Below are positions 9,715-18,752 of a stretch of 64,000 nt of DNA, one piece after another. This stretch comes from Streptomyces fulvoviolaceus (GTDB lineage: Bacteria > Actinomycetota > Actinomycetes > Streptomycetales > Streptomycetaceae), in assembly GCF_000718165.1 (NCBI RefSeq), contig NZ_JOEY01000048.1:1-64000 (forward strand). Reading direction: 5' to 3'. Position numbers and translations under genes: made by a program. Each line of letters starts with the position of its first letter. Position 1 is the stretch's first letter. The notes below the pieces were generated by a model. The model was given only the letters and a program-made list of their open reading frames with translations, did not search any database and was not told the origin of the DNA.

Positions 9715-11310
9715 TCACGGCGCGTACCGGGCCTGCACGGCCTTTCGGTCCAGGCCCCCCTTCGCGGTGTGCGGCAGAGCCGCCGCCAGTTCCAGCCGGT
9801 CGGGCACCTCGAACGCGGCCAGCCGGTCACGGCAGTACTGCAGGATCTCCTCGGGCCCGGTGCTCTCGCCCTCCCGCACCACCACGGCCGCGCCGACCCG
9901 TTGCCCGTACGTCGCGTCGGGGACGGCGAACACGGCCGCCTCGGCGACTCCCGGGCAGCCGGCCAGGATGTCCTCGACATGCTCGGGCGAGATCTTCTCG
10001 CCGCCGCGGTTGATGAGGTTCTTGATCCGCCCGGTCAGGGACAGGTACCCGTCCTCGTCCAGCGTTCCCAGATCACCGGTGCGCAGCCACCCGTCGACGA
10101 AGGTGTACGCCGTCCCGTCCCAGTCGGCGAGATAGCCGCGGGCGACGGTGGGACCGTGCACCCACACCTCACCCTCGACGCCCACCGGACACGTACGCCC
10201 ACTGCGGTCGACGACCCGGACCTCGACCCCGGTCGGCCGGCCGACCGACCCGTGCTTCAGCGGCCCCCGCTGCGACAGCGGTTCGCTGGTCGCCTGGTGC
10301 GTGGTCTCGGTCATTCCGTACGCGGACAGCAGCGGCGCGCCGAACGTGCGCTCCAGCGCCCGCTGCGTGGCCGTGTTGAGGGGCGCACTGCAACTGCGTA
10401 CGAACTTCAGGGGCGGCACCTGCGGGCCCGGATACTCCCGCCCCGACCGGTCCAGAAGGATCTCGTGGATGGTCGGGACCGCGGTGAACCAGGTGGCGCC
10501 CGCGGCCCGCATGTCGTCCCAGAACGTACCCGCCGAGAACCGCCCCCGCTCGGGCAGCAGCACGCACCCTCCACTGGCCAGGGAGGCCAGCAGCGCCGCG
10601 AATAGCCCGTGACCGTGGAAGAACGGCATCACCGCGACCGTCGCGTCGCCGGGACCCAACTCGTAGGTGGCACAGATGTTCTGGACGGACGCCGCCACGT
10701 TGGCATGGGTCAGCGGGACCATCTTCGCCCGGTCGGTGGTACCGGCGGTGAACAGGACGAGGGCGTCGAGCCTCGACAACTCACCTGCGGCACCCAGCAC
10801 TTGGGGCACGGCCCGCGCACCGGGTTCGAGTACGACCGCCGCCGTCCCCGCACGGGAGACGTCCACGCGCAGGGGCCACGCCGGGACGGGCAGTGAGGCG
10901 CCGTCCGCGATCGGACCCAGGAGCACCGCTCGCGCACCCAACGCCTCGATGCGCACGGAGAGTTGAGCAGTGGGCAGAGCCGGATCCAGCGGAGCCACCA
11001 CCAGACCGGCCCGAGCCGCACCGAGCAGCGCGACCACGAACTCCGCCGTGTTGGCGCAGAGCAGACCGACCGCATCACCCGGGCGCAGACCCGTGCCGCC
11101 CAGACGGGCCGCCACGTCGTCCGCGAGGGCGGCGAGACCCCGGTAGGACAGGTGGACCCGCTCCCCGGTGACGACCAGGGCCCGGGCGTACGGGCGTTCT
11201 CGCACCTGCCGGTCGAGGAGATCGACGAGGCCCGTGACCACCGGGGGCCGGTACCGGTTCGCGTCGCGCATGTTCTGGGACGACATGCGTGCCGCGGCCG
11301 GAACTGCCAT
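9715..11310 (-). CDS. Oxalyl-CoA synthetase-like AMP-forming acyl-CoA ligase (AAE3/Pcs60 type)
   Basis: The 531-residue ANL-family adenylating enzyme has the P-loop-like FTAGTTDRAKM (187-197), the YGMTETTHQ core and the hinge/lysine region GRIKNLINRGGEKISP. The MTE-x-HQ-TS context and GSVGRPTGVEV match the plant AAE3/yeast Pcs60 subgroup, which activates oxalate to oxalyl-CoA with ATP and CoA. That fits its divergent pairing with oxalyl-CoA decarboxylase, giving an ATP-dependent entry route alongside Frc CoA exchange. The ATG at 11310 was chosen because GAGGGGGTGGGG lies upstream; the frame stays open further but loses coding character. Another short dicarboxylate as substrate is possible. 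Confidence 0.82.
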   Translation of the reverse strand: MAVPAAARMSSQNMRDANRYRPPVVTGLVDLLDRQVRERPYARALVVTGERVHLSYRGLAALADDVAARLGGTGLRPGDAVGLLCANTAEFVVALLGAARAGLVVAPLDPALPTAQLSVRIEALGARAVLLGPIADGASLPVPAWPLRVDVSRAGTAAVVLEPGARAVPQVLGAAGELSRLDALVLFTAGTTDRAKMVPLTHANVAASVQNICATYELGPGDATVAVMPFFHGHGLFAALLASLASGGCVLLPERGRFSAGTFWDDMRAAGATWFTAVPTIHEILLDRSGREYPGPQVPPLKFVRSCSAPLNTATQRALERTFGAPLLSAYGMTETTHQATSEPLSQRGPLKHGSVGRPTGVEVRVVDRSGRTCPVGVEGEVWVHGPTVARGYLADWDGTAYTFVDGWLRTGDLGTLDEDGYLSLTGRIKNLINRGGEKISPEHVEDILAGCPGVAEAAVFAVPDATYGQRVGAAVVVREGESTGPEEILQYCRDRLAAFEVPDRLELAAALPHTAKGGLDRKAVQARYAP

Positions 11311-11423
11311 GACCCCACCCCCTCGTGCCAAGTCCGATGAAGCAGTGCCCTGCTCGAAGAAGCAGTCCTCTGCGAGCCTGCGGTGGCACCCGGTGCGCGT
11401 CCAATACGCACTGGCGAACGGCC

Positions 11424-11488
11424 GATAGCAGCCGTCTATCAAGGGAGTTGGCGGGGCCTCCACCAGCGGTCGATAGATGTTGTTTATC
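11424..11488. promoter_or_regulatory. Two LysR-box-like dyads between the oxalyl-CoA synthetase gene and oxc
   Basis: GATAG-N7-CTATC at 11424-11440 is a perfect dyad. CGATA-N9-TATCG at 11471-11489 is a second perfect dyad of nearly the same shape, 48 bp away. Both contain a T-N11-A core with ATA/TAT flanks, the LysR-type box. They lie in the 276-bp divergent promoter region of two oxalate genes. Binding by the LysR protein at 8683-9606 is inference. Confidence 0.55.
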
Positions 11489-11586
11489 GGCTGGTCGCCG
11501 ATGGGTCTTGGACGCGGGCGGGCGCGCTGCGGATGGTGAGAGCAGTAGCCGCTCCGGCAGGACCTGCCCAAGGAGGACCTCGGACC

Positions 11587-13335
11587 ATGACCGCCCCCTC
11601 GACACTGGAGACCGCGGCAGCAGCCGACGTTCCGACCGAGCTCACCGACGGGTACCACCTGGTCGTCGACGCGCTCAGGATGAACGACGTCGACACCATC
11701 TACGGGGTGGTCGGCATCCCGATCACCGACCTGGCCCGTCTCGCCCAGGCGCAGGGCATCCGCTACATAGGCTTCCGCCACGAGAGCAACGCCGGACACG
11801 CGGCGGCCATCGCCGGCTACCTCACCAAGAAGCCGGGCGTGGCGCTGACGGTGTCGGCACCGGGCTTCCTCAACGGCCTTGTCGCGCTGGCGAACGCGAC
11901 CACCAACTGCTTCCCCATGGTCCAGATCTCCGGCTCCAGCGAGCGCCACCTCGTCGACCTCAAGCAGGGCGACTACGAGGAGATGGACCAGCTAGCCGCC
12001 GCGCAGCCGTTCGTGAAGGCCGCGTACCGGGTGAGCCGGGTGGAGGACATCGGCCGGGGCATCGCCCGCGCGCTGCGCACCGCGGTCTCCGGGCGCCCCG
12101 GCGGGGTCTACCTCGACATCCCCGCCGCGGTGCTCGGCTCCATCATCCCCGCCGCGGACGGCGCCAGGACGCTGAGCCGTCTCGTCGACCCCGCGCCGCG
12201 CCAGCTGCCCGCGCCGGAGGCCGTGGACCGGGCCATCGAGCTCCTGGCCTCCGCCGAGCGCCCGTTGGTGGTGCTCGGGAAGGGGGCCGCGTACGCCCAA
12301 GCGGACGCGAAGATCCGGGAGTTCATCGAGTCGACCGGCATCCCGTACGTACCGATGTCGATGGCGAAGGGCCTGCTGCCCGACGACCATCCGCAGTCGG
12401 CGGCCACCGCGCGTTCCCTGGCGCTGAAGAAGGCCGACGTCGTGATGCTCGTCGGCGCCCGCCTCAACTGGCTGCTGGGCCACGGTCAGACGGGGTGGAA
12501 CCCCGACGCCAAGTTCGTCCAGATCGACATCGACCCCAAGGAGATGGACAGCAACCAGCCCATCGCCGCCCCGCTCGTCGGCGACATCGAGTCGGTGCTC
12601 GACGCACTCGCCGAGCGGACCAAGCCCGGCCAGATCACGGCCCCTTCGGCCTGGCGGGACGAACTGGGAGCCCGTTCCGCGCAGAACGTCGCCAAGATGG
12701 CGAAGCGCCTGGAGGCCGACCCGCATCCCATGCAGTTCATGGGCGCCCTGAAGGCCGTACGTGATGTCGTGCACGCGCACCCGGAGACGTACATCGTCAA
12801 CGAGGGCGCCAACGCCCTGGACATCGCGCGCAACGTGATCGACATGCACGTCCCGCGACACCGCCTCGACAGCGGCACCTGGGGCGTCATGGGCATCGGC
12901 ATGGGCTACGCGATCGCCGCCGCCGTCGAGAGCGGGGCGCCGGTCGTGGCGATCGAGGGCGACAGCGCCTTCGGGTTCAGCGGTATCGAGATCGAGACGA
13001 TCTGCCGCTACAACCTGCCCGTCGTCACCGTGATCATGAACAACGGCGGTGTGTACCGCGGCGACGACGTCAATCCGTACGACGACGCCCCCTCGCCGAC
13101 GACCCTCATGTCGGCGGCCCGCCACGACCTGCTGATCGAGGCGTTCGGCGGCAAGGGCTACCGCGCCACCACGCCCGCCGAGGTCACCGCCGCTCTCACC
13201 GAGGCACTCGCCTCCGGCGGCCCGGCGCTCATCGACTGCGTCATCGACCCCTCGGCCGGCACCGAGAGCGGTCACATCTCGCACCTCAACCCGAAGGGCA
13301 TCACCGTCGGCAACATCACGCCGGCGAAGAAGTGA
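11587..13335 (+). CDS. oxc: Oxalyl-CoA decarboxylase
   Basis: The 582-residue thiamine-diphosphate enzyme converts oxalyl-CoA to formyl-CoA and CO2. It shows the N-terminal pyrimidine domain with FRHESNAGHAAA (catalytic-type Glu66), the central domain, and the C-terminal pyrophosphate domain with GDSAFGFSG (458-466) followed by NNGG (485-488), the metal-binding motif. Length and the characteristic GDSAFGFSGIE wording fit oxalyl-CoA decarboxylases rather than acetolactate synthases. AAGGAGG precedes the ATG. It is followed by frc in the same direction after 66 bp and is divergent from the oxalyl-CoA synthetase gene, together a complete oxalate-to-formate pathway. Confidence 0.95.
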   Translation: MTAPSTLETAAAADVPTELTDGYHLVVDALRMNDVDTIYGVVGIPITDLARLAQAQGIRYIGFRHESNAGHAAAIAGYLTKKPGVALTVSAPGFLNGLVALANATTNCFPMVQISGSSERHLVDLKQGDYEEMDQLAAAQPFVKAAYRVSRVEDIGRGIARALRTAVSGRPGGVYLDIPAAVLGSIIPAADGARTLSRLVDPAPRQLPAPEAVDRAIELLASAERPLVVLGKGAAYAQADAKIREFIESTGIPYVPMSMAKGLLPDDHPQSAATARSLALKKADVVMLVGARLNWLLGHGQTGWNPDAKFVQIDIDPKEMDSNQPIAAPLVGDIESVLDALAERTKPGQITAPSAWRDELGARSAQNVAKMAKRLEADPHPMQFMGALKAVRDVVHAHPETYIVNEGANALDIARNVIDMHVPRHRLDSGTWGVMGIGMGYAIAAAVESGAPVVAIEGDSAFGFSGIEIETICRYNLPVVTVIMNNGGVYRGDDVNPYDDAPSPTTLMSAARHDLLIEAFGGKGYRATTPAEVTAALTEALASGGPALIDCVIDPSAGTESGHISHLNPKGITVGNITPAKK

Positions 13336-13401
13336 CCGCCCGCACCGCGAACCCCTCGAACTCCCGCTCCGTACGCGTACGTTCACGAAAAGGAAGCAGA
13401 C

Positions 13402-14658
13402 ATGAGTGAAAAGCCGCTCGCCGGAATCAAGGTGATCGACTTCACCGGGGTCCAGGCCGGTCCCGCCTGCACACAGATGCTCGCCTGGTTCGGCGCCGAC
13501 GTCCTGAAGGTGGAGCGCCCCAACGGCGGCGACGTGACCCGCAAGCAGCTGCGGGACATCGAGGACCTCGACGCGCTGTACTTCACGATGCTCAACAGCA
13601 ACAAGCGCTCCCTTGCCATCAACACCAAGACCGCCGAGGGCAAGGAGGTCCTGGAGAAGCTCATCGAGGGCGCCGACGTCCTGGTGGAGAACTTCGCACC
13701 GGGCGCCCTGGACCGCATGGGCTTCACCTGGGAGCGCATCCAGGAGCTCAACCCGCGCCTGATCTTCGGCTCGGTCAAGGGCTTCAACGACCAGTCGTCC
13801 TGGAACGACCTCAAGGTCTACGAGAACGTCGCCCAGTGTGCCGGCGGCGCCGCCTCCACCACCGGCTTCTGGGACGGCCCGCCGACCATCTCCGGTGCCG
13901 CCCTCGGTGACACCAACACCGGGATGCACCTGGCGATCGGCATCCTCACCGCGATCATCGACCGCAACAGGACCGGCAGGGGACAGAAGGTCTCCGTCTC
14001 CATGCAGGACGCCGTGCTCAACCTCTGCCGCGTCAAACTGCGCGACCAGCAGCGCCTGGAGCGGGTCGGCCACCTGGAGGAGTACCCGCAGTACCCGAAC
14101 GGCGAGTTCACCGACGTGGTGCCGCGCGGCGGCAACGCGGGCGGCGGCGGCCAGCCCGGCTGGGTGCTCAAGTGCAAGGGCTGGGAGAACGACCCGAACG
14201 CGTACATCTACTTCACCGTCCAGGAACAGAACTGGAAGCGCACCGCCGAGGTGATCGGCCACCCGGAGTGGGCCGAGGACCCGGAGTACTCGACCGCGCG
14301 CGCCCGGCAGTCGCACATCTTCGAGATCTTCGGCGAGATCGAGAAGTGGCTCGCGGACAAGACCAAGTACGAGGCGGTGAACATCCTGCGTGAGTGGGAG
14401 GTGCCCTGCGCCCCGGTGATGAGCATGAAGGAGATCGCCTACGACGAGGACCTGCGCCGCAGCGGCACGGTCGTCGAGGTCGAGCAGAAGGGCCGCGGCA
14501 CGTACCTGACCGTCGGCAGCCCGGTGAAGTTCTCCTCCTTCCAGCCGGACATCGCCGGTGCCCCGCTGCTGGGCGAGCACAGCTCCGAGGTCCTGGTCGA
14601 GCTGGGCTACGACGAGGAGACCATCGGCCGGCTGAAGGAGAGCGGGGTCATCGTCTGA
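13402..14658 (+). CDS. frc: Formyl-CoA:oxalate CoA-transferase
   Basis: The 418-residue class III CoA-transferase swaps CoA from formyl-CoA to oxalate. The catalytic aspartate is visible as Asp170 in [12 protein letters not shown]. The flexible glycine loop GGGGQ (247-251) that closes over the active site in Oxalobacter Frc is conserved, as is the [22 protein letters not shown]-terminal region. Length fits the family (about 425). AAAGGAAG precedes the ATG. It forms an oxc-frc unit ended by the strong hairpin at 14676-14711. With formate dehydrogenase upstream the carbon leaves as CO2 and electrons as NADH. Confidence 0.94.
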   Translation: MSEKPLAGIKVIDFTGVQAGPACTQMLAWFGADVLKVERPNGGDVTRKQLRDIEDLDALYFTMLNSNKRSLAINTKTAEGKEVLEKLIEGADVLVENFAPGALDRMGFTWERIQELNPRLIFGSVKGFNDQSSWNDLKVYENVAQCAGGAASTTGFWDGPPTISGAALGDTNTGMHLAIGILTAIIDRNRTGRGQKVSVSMQDAVLNLCRVKLRDQQRLERVGHLEEYPQYPNGEFTDVVPRGGNAGGGGQPGWVLKCKGWENDPNAYIYFTVQEQNWKRTAEVIGHPEWAEDPEYSTARARQSHIFEIFGEIEKWLADKTKYEAVNILREWEVPCAPVMSMKEIAYDEDLRRSGTVVEVEQKGRGTYLTVGSPVKFSSFQPDIAGAPLLGEHSSEVLVELGYDEETIGRLKESGVIV

Positions 14659-14675
14659 GCTGAGCCGTCCGACTC

Positions 14676-14711
14676 GGAAGCGGCCGTGGCCCGAAGGCCA
14701 CGGCCGCTTCC
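14676..14711. terminator. Strong bidirectional hairpin terminator between frc and the PAS gene
   Basis: GGAAGCGGCCGTGGCC and its exact complement form a perfect 16-bp stem closed by a CGAA tetraloop. It starts 17 bp after the frc stop and ends 17 bp before the stop of the convergent PAS gene. No U-tract is present, as is common in Streptomyces. Confidence 0.85.
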
Positions 14712-14728
14712 GTAGGGTCCGGTGAGGC

Positions 14729-15154
14729 TCAGACCGTCGCTTCGGCCCGCCGCCGCATCAGCTCCCGCTCCCGCTCGCGTCGCGCGGTGACGTCCCGGAT
14801 GACCGCCCCGACGTACGTGCTGCCGTCGGGGCCCGGCAGCAGCACCACGCTGAACTCGATGGACAACTTGCGGCCGTCCGCCGCCAGCGCGGGAACGGCC
14901 AGCAGGTCCGCCGCCCCGTACTTGGTGGTCCCTCGGTCCATGGCTTCCTGGAAGCCGTCCCAGTGACGCTTCCGGTGCTTCTCGGGGATGATGACGTCCA
15001 GACTGCGACCGTCCACGTCGGCCGCCGGGAACCCGAAGATGCGCTCCGCACCCTGGTTCCAATAACGGATCAGTCCCTCGCCGTCGATGATCACTATGCC
15101 GTCGGGTGCCTGGGCAGCCATTCCCAGGACCACCTCGGGATCCAGGTCTTCCAT
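14729..15154 (-). CDS. Stand-alone PAS-domain protein
   Basis: The 141-residue protein is a single PAS fold: APDGIVIIDGEGLIRYWNQGAERIFGF (about 15-41), a central helix, and the VVLLPGPDGS...VGAVIRDVTARRERERE strand-helix end. No kinase, GGDEF or DNA-binding domain is attached. Such PAS-only proteins may sense a small molecule or redox state and act through partners. GGAGG lies five bases before the ATG. The promoter region carries two copies of the GTATACAG motif shared with the fds operon, so it may belong to the oxalate/formate regulon. Ligand and partner are unknown. Confidence 0.85.
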   Translation of the reverse strand: MEDLDPEVVLGMAAQAPDGIVIIDGEGLIRYWNQGAERIFGFPAADVDGRSLDVIIPEKHRKRHWDGFQEAMDRGTTKYGAADLLAVPALAADGRKLSIEFSVVLLPGPDGSTYVGAVIRDVTARRERERELMRRRAEATV

Positions 15155-15184
15155 GTCGCCTCCGAGCCGGGGCCGTTGATGGCA

Positions 15185-15213
15185 ACAGTATACAGATTAA
15201 TCGTATACAGAAT
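15185..15213. promoter_or_regulatory. Paired GTATACAGA sites upstream of the PAS gene
   Basis: GTATACAGA occurs at 15188-15196 and 15203-15211, 15 bp apart, 30-60 bp upstream of the PAS gene. Each contains the TATACAG half of the TTCTGTATACAGAA palindrome in front of fdsG. The recurrence links this distant gene to the GntR sites at the start of the island. Confidence 0.6.
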
Positions 15214-15348
15214 ACGGATACTGCCTCCGAGGTTGCCCTCGATGCCGCCGCCCGGACGACGGAAACGCAGGTGAAAGGCACTCCGAAAGCTTGGTATTGT
15301 TGTCCATGTCGCCGCGGGGAACACCCCCGCCCAAGCGGCAGACACCTG

Positions 15349-15433
15349 GTCCGGGTGGCGGAATGGCAGACGCGCTAGCTTGAGGTGCTAGTGCCCTTTA
15401 TCGGGCGTGGGGGTTCAAGTCCCCCCTCGGACA
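15349..15433 (+). tRNA. tRNA-Leu (anticodon GAG)
   Basis: An 85-nt class II tRNA folds with acceptor stem GTCCGGG/CTCGGAC. The anticodon stem CTAGC/GCTAG holds loop TTGAGGT (anticodon GAG at 15382-15384). The variable arm is long (TGCCCTTTATCGGGCG) and the T-arm GGGGGTTCAAGTCCCCC. The long variable arm and GAG anticodon identify tRNA-Leu reading CUC/CUU. CCA is not encoded. tRNA genes are common integration sites, but no integrase or duplicated 3' end is visible in the window. Confidence 0.97.
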
Positions 15434-15491
15434 CAATTGAGACCCCTGTTCATCAGGGGTCTTCTGCATTCCGGGGTGCGGAGGTGTCCCT

Positions 15492-16088
15492 GTGGAGCCG
15501 CTGGTCAGGAGCGGTCGCCCGCGTGTCACGTCGCGGGCCGATCTGGAGCGGCTGGGCTTCGAGCTGTTCGCCCGCCAGGGGTTCGACGCCACCACGGTCG
15601 GTGACATCGCTGCGGCCGCCGGAATCGGTCGGCGTACCTTCTTCCGCTACTTCGCCTCCAAGAACGACCTGGTGTGGGGCGACTTCGAGCAGCAACTGGC
15701 CGGGCTGCGGGAGCTCCTGGACGCGGTACCCCCCGGTACTCCCGTCATGGAGGCCCTGCGGCACGCCGTCGTGGAGTTCAACCGGTTCGACGTCGCCGAC
15801 GTCCCCTGGCACCGCCAGCGCATGCGGCTCATTCTCACCGTCCCCACCATCCAGGCCGACGCCACGCTGCGGTACGCCGCATGGCGCGCGATCATCACCG
15901 AGTTCGCGGCGAAACGGATGGGGGTGCCGGAGGCCGACCTGGTGCCCCGGCTCGTCGGGCACGCGCTGCTCGCGGCGGCGATCTCGGCGTACGAACACTG
16001 GTTGGCGGACGAGGAGGCCGAGTTGAGCGACCTGCTCGACCAGGCCATCGGACGGATCCGCGACGGACTCGGTCAGTCGCTGCCCTGA
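15492..16088 (+). CDS. mftR: TetR-family regulator of the mycofactocin locus (MftR-like)
   Basis: The 198-residue protein has a TetR helix-turn-helix (GFDATTVGDIAAAAGIGRRTFFRYFASKNDLVW, about 30-62). The RTFFRYFASKNDLVWGDF wording is typical of MftR. Actinobacterial MftR represses mycofactocin genes and is thought to respond to acyl-CoA. GTG at 15492 has GGAGG eight bases upstream. Its stop overlaps the convergent mftF stop by 16 bp, so it sits at the far end of the mft locus rather than next to mftA. The candidate operator is the palindrome at 20456-20472. Confidence 0.85.
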   Translation: MEPLVRSGRPRVTSRADLERLGFELFARQGFDATTVGDIAAAAGIGRRTFFRYFASKNDLVWGDFEQQLAGLRELLDAVPPGTPVMEALRHAVVEFNRFDVADVPWHRQRMRLILTVPTIQADATLRYAAWRAIITEFAAKRMGVPEADLVPRLVGHALLAAAISAYEHWLADEEAELSDLLDQAIGRIRDGLGQSLP

Positions 16089-17488
16089 CGCCGTACGACG
16101 CGGGGGAGAAGGGCCTTGGCGGAACGGCCCCTGAGCGCCGAGGCCCACACGCCCGCGCCGTAGGCCAGGTCGTCGAGCCGGCGGGCCGCGCCGTACCTGA
16201 TGACGTCGAGGCGGTGGGTGCCGTGCCGGCGTTCGAGGGCGATGTCGAGGACGGCCGCCACCGCCGCGGCGCGACGCACCCGCCGTGACACCAGGCACCC
16301 CGCGGCGGTGAGCGGCCACCAGTGCCGGGTCAGCAGGGCCGCGCCCTGGGACACCGCGGAGACGGTGCCGGCCGTGCTGAGCCGCGCCGCGTGGCGCACC
16401 GGCTCCCCGGTGTCCGCCAGCCGGCCCGCGATCCGGGCGGTGGTGACCCCCCACAGGGAGACGGTGAGCGGCAGTGACCAGCGGCGCTGCGCGCACAGGG
16501 CGAGCAGCAGTGCGGCGCTCCACGGGGCGAGCACGGCGGGGGCGATGTTCCCGGGGTGGCGTGCGGCGAGGGGCTGGGCCCCGGTGCCGTAGACGGCCTT
16601 GCGTCCGAACCAGTCCGCGAGGCCGGTGCGGTGTTCGTGGGCGGCGGCGACGGACGGTTCGTAGCGGATGCGCCAACTCCGCGCCTCCAGGCGCCAGCAC
16701 AGGTCGACGTCCTCACCCACGCGCAGCCGCTCGTCGAAGCCGCCCCCGTCGGCCAGGACGTCGGTGCGGGCGACCATGCAGGCGCTGGGGGCCCAGGAGA
16801 CGGGCGTGCCGGGGCGGACGGCGGCCGGGTGTGCGCCCAGGTCGAGGGAGGACCGGGTGCTCTCGTACCGGCCGAGCCAACCGCCGGAGGCGCCGGTGGC
16901 CAGTGCGGTGATCCGGGGCACGGCCAACGCGACCCGCGGATCGGCGAAGTGCCGCAGCAGGGTGGGCACGGTGTCGGGCGCCAGGACGATATCGGAGTCG
17001 ACGAAGGCCACGTAGGGCGTGGTGACGAGGCGCAGGCCCGCGTTGCGCGCGCCGGCCGCACCGACGTTGACGGCCAGCGCCACCAGACGGGCGCCGTGCC
17101 GCGCCGCGACGGCCGCGACGGGGCCGGGCCGGTGCGAGGCGTCGTCCACGACGATCACGGAACTGTCCGCGGGGAGGCCGGCCAGCAGGCGGCCCAGCGC
17201 GCGCGGACGGTCGCGCACCGGGATCACGTACGTGCACTCCGAACCGGCCGCCTCGCGAGGCTCCAGGGCTGCTACGGCGGGATGGGCCAGGCCCGTCTCC
17301 AGCAACCGGTCGGCCAGGACCGCGCTCGCCGCGTCCCGGACCCGCACCGTACGGCCGGTCAGCAGCGGCCTCGCGCGCGCACCGAGCCGCAGCAGCCGGG
17401 TCGGGCTGCCCCCGAGCAGGGCCCGGCCGCCGTCGAGGACCCGGGTGTGCCGGTCGAGGGTGACCACGAAGCCGTACGGGAGTGTCAT
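16073..17488 (-). CDS. mftF: Mycofactocin glycosyltransferase MftF
   Basis: The 471-residue protein has a GT2-type nucleotide-sugar fold: TYVIPVRDRPRALGRLL and VIVVDDASHRPG (about 85-120), DSDIVLAPDTVPTLLRHF as metal-binding DxD region, and the FDERLRVGEDVDLCWRLE ED motif. A C-terminal membrane-associated region follows. MftF adds an oligo-beta-1,4-glucan to the mycofactocin precursor in mycobacteria. Its ATG is one base downstream of the mftD stop. The unusual N-terminal segment before the GT fold (about 1-80) is typical of MftF. It is the last minus-strand gene of the mft operon. Confidence 0.9.
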   Translation of the reverse strand: MTLPYGFVVTLDRHTRVLDGGRALLGGSPTRLLRLGARARPLLTGRTVRVRDAASAVLADRLLETGLAHPAVAALEPREAAGSECTYVIPVRDRPRALGRLLAGLPADSSVIVVDDASHRPGPVAAVAARHGARLVALAVNVGAAGARNAGLRLVTTPYVAFVDSDIVLAPDTVPTLLRHFADPRVALAVPRITALATGASGGWLGRYESTRSSLDLGAHPAAVRPGTPVSWAPSACMVARTDVLADGGGFDERLRVGEDVDLCWRLEARSWRIRYEPSVAAAHEHRTGLADWFGRKAVYGTGAQPLAARHPGNIAPAVLAPWSAALLLALCAQRRWSLPLTVSLWGVTTARIAGRLADTGEPVRHAARLSTAGTVSAVSQGAALLTRHWWPLTAAGCLVSRRVRRAAAVAAVLDIALERRHGTHRLDVIRYGAARRLDDLAYGAGVWASALRGRSAKALLPRVVRRQGSD

Positions 17489-17489
17489 C

Positions 17490-18686
17490 TCACGCGCCGG
17501 GGGAGACGGCGCCGAGGGTGCGCGTGAAGCTGTCCGGGACGGCCAGGTCGTCCTGTGACAGCTCGTGCACCGAGGCGTGTCCGAGGCCCAGCACCGCGGA
17601 GTCGAGGCCGCCGCGCAGGATGTCGAGGACGTTCTCCACGCCGGCCTGCCCGTTCGCGGCCAGGCCCCACAGGTAGGCGCGGCCGATCAGGACCGCACGC
17701 GCGCCGAGCGCGAGGGCCTTGGCGACGTCGCCGCCGCGCCGGACGCCGCCGTCGAGCAGGACCTCGATCTCGTCGCCGACCGCCTCGGCGACGGAGGGCA
17801 GCAGGCGGATCGCGGCCGGGGTGGTGTCGAGGTTGTTGCCGCCGTGGTTGGACACGGAGATCGCGGACACCCCCGCGTCCACGGCCCGCTTGGCGTCGTC
17901 GACCCGGCACACCCCCTTGAGCAGGAACGGCCCGTCCCACTGCGCCCGCAGCCATGCGACGTCCTCCCAGGTGGGCGGCGTCGTCTGCATCCACTCGCCG
18001 TAGGCGCCGAAGAAGGTGGGGGCCTCGCCGCCCGGCGGACGCAGGTTGGGGACGGTCAGGTCCGGTATCCGGCCGGACCTGACGAAGCTCCACAGCCAGC
18101 GCGGGTGCGGCAGGACGGTGGGGGCGAGCCCGGCCGCCGTCCTGAGGTCGATCCGCTCGGGGATCGCCGGGCTTCCCCAGTCCCGGCCGTGCGAGAAGGA
18201 CCAGTCCAGCGTGGCGATGAGGCCCTTGGCGCCCGCGGCCCGCGCCCGCTCCATGCGCTGTTGCATCGCCTCCCGGGTGCCGGTCCAGTACATCTGGTAG
18301 AAGGTGTTCGGGTTGGCCGCGACGACCTCCTCCACCGGCTTGCTCGCGAAGGAACTCAGGCCCATGATCACGCCACGGCTCGCCGCCGCCCGGGCCACGG
18401 CGACCTCGCCCTCGGGACGCACGGCCTGCACGCCGGTCGGCGAGATCACCACCGGGAATGCGGACGGGACGCCGAGCACGGTCGTGGACAGGTCCCGTTT
18501 CGCGTGGTGGCCCACCACGCGTGGAGCGAAGCCCAGTTCGGCGAAGGCGCCGGTGTTGTCGTCGATCGTGCGGCCCCGTTCGGAGCCGGCGACGAGGGCG
18601 CCGTAGACGCTGCTCGGCAGGTATCTCTTGGCGCGGCGCTGCGCCTCCGCGACGGTCTCGAACCAGGGGTTGCGACGCAGGCCCAT
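17490..18686 (-). CDS. mftD: Mycofactocin system FMN dehydrogenase MftD
   Basis: The 398-residue protein belongs to the FMN-dependent alpha-hydroxyacid oxidase fold. The active-site SNHGGNNLD motif contains the catalytic-type His281, followed by the GGVRRGGDVAKALALGARAVLIGRAYLWG phosphate-binding region. In mycofactocin maturation MftD oxidatively deaminates AHDP to pre-mycofactocin, giving the redox-active alpha-keto amide. The gene lies 57 bp downstream of mftC and one base before mftF. The upstream gap contains three 16-bp tandem repeats. Annotation as lactate dehydrogenase would be the generic alternative; the operon decides for MftD. Confidence 0.92.
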   Translation of the reverse strand: MGLRRNPWFETVAEAQRRAKRYLPSSVYGALVAGSERGRTIDDNTGAFAELGFAPRVVGHHAKRDLSTTVLGVPSAFPVVISPTGVQAVRPEGEVAVARAAASRGVIMGLSSFASKPVEEVVAANPNTFYQMYWTGTREAMQQRMERARAAGAKGLIATLDWSFSHGRDWGSPAIPERIDLRTAAGLAPTVLPHPRWLWSFVRSGRIPDLTVPNLRPPGGEAPTFFGAYGEWMQTTPPTWEDVAWLRAQWDGPFLLKGVCRVDDAKRAVDAGVSAISVSNHGGNNLDTTPAAIRLLPSVAEAVGDEIEVLLDGGVRRGGDVAKALALGARAVLIGRAYLWGLAANGQAGVENVLDILRGGLDSAVLGLGHASVHELSQDDLAVPDSFTRTLGAVSPGA

Positions 18687-18707
18687 GGAGCTGCCCTTTC
18701 TTGTAGA

Positions 18708-18752
18708 TCAATCAGGCCGTGGGTCAATCAGGCCGTAGGCCGATCAGGCCCG
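18708..18752. repeat. Three 16-bp tandem repeats between mftC and mftD
   Basis: A 16-bp unit around TCAATCAGGCCGT begins at 18708 and 18724. A third, degraded copy (CCGATCAGGCC) begins at 18740 and contains the mftC stop codon (complement of TCA at 18744-18746). Slippage here would change the intercistronic gap, or the mftC C-terminus if it extends into the last copy. Function is unknown. Confidence 0.85.

Noticed and set aside
11311..11949. Longer start for the oxalyl-CoA synthetase
   Set aside because: The extension crosses the divergent promoter with the dyads and part of oxc; ATG 11310 has a purine-rich ribosome site.
15349..15433. tRNA-Leu as an attachment site of an integrated element
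   Set aside because: No integrase, excisionase or repeated tRNA 3' end was found in the window, and the mft genes beside it are core-like in composition.
17490..18686. L-lactate dehydrogenase identity for the FMN enzyme
   Set aside because: The motif fits the superfamily generally, but position between mftC and mftF identifies MftD.
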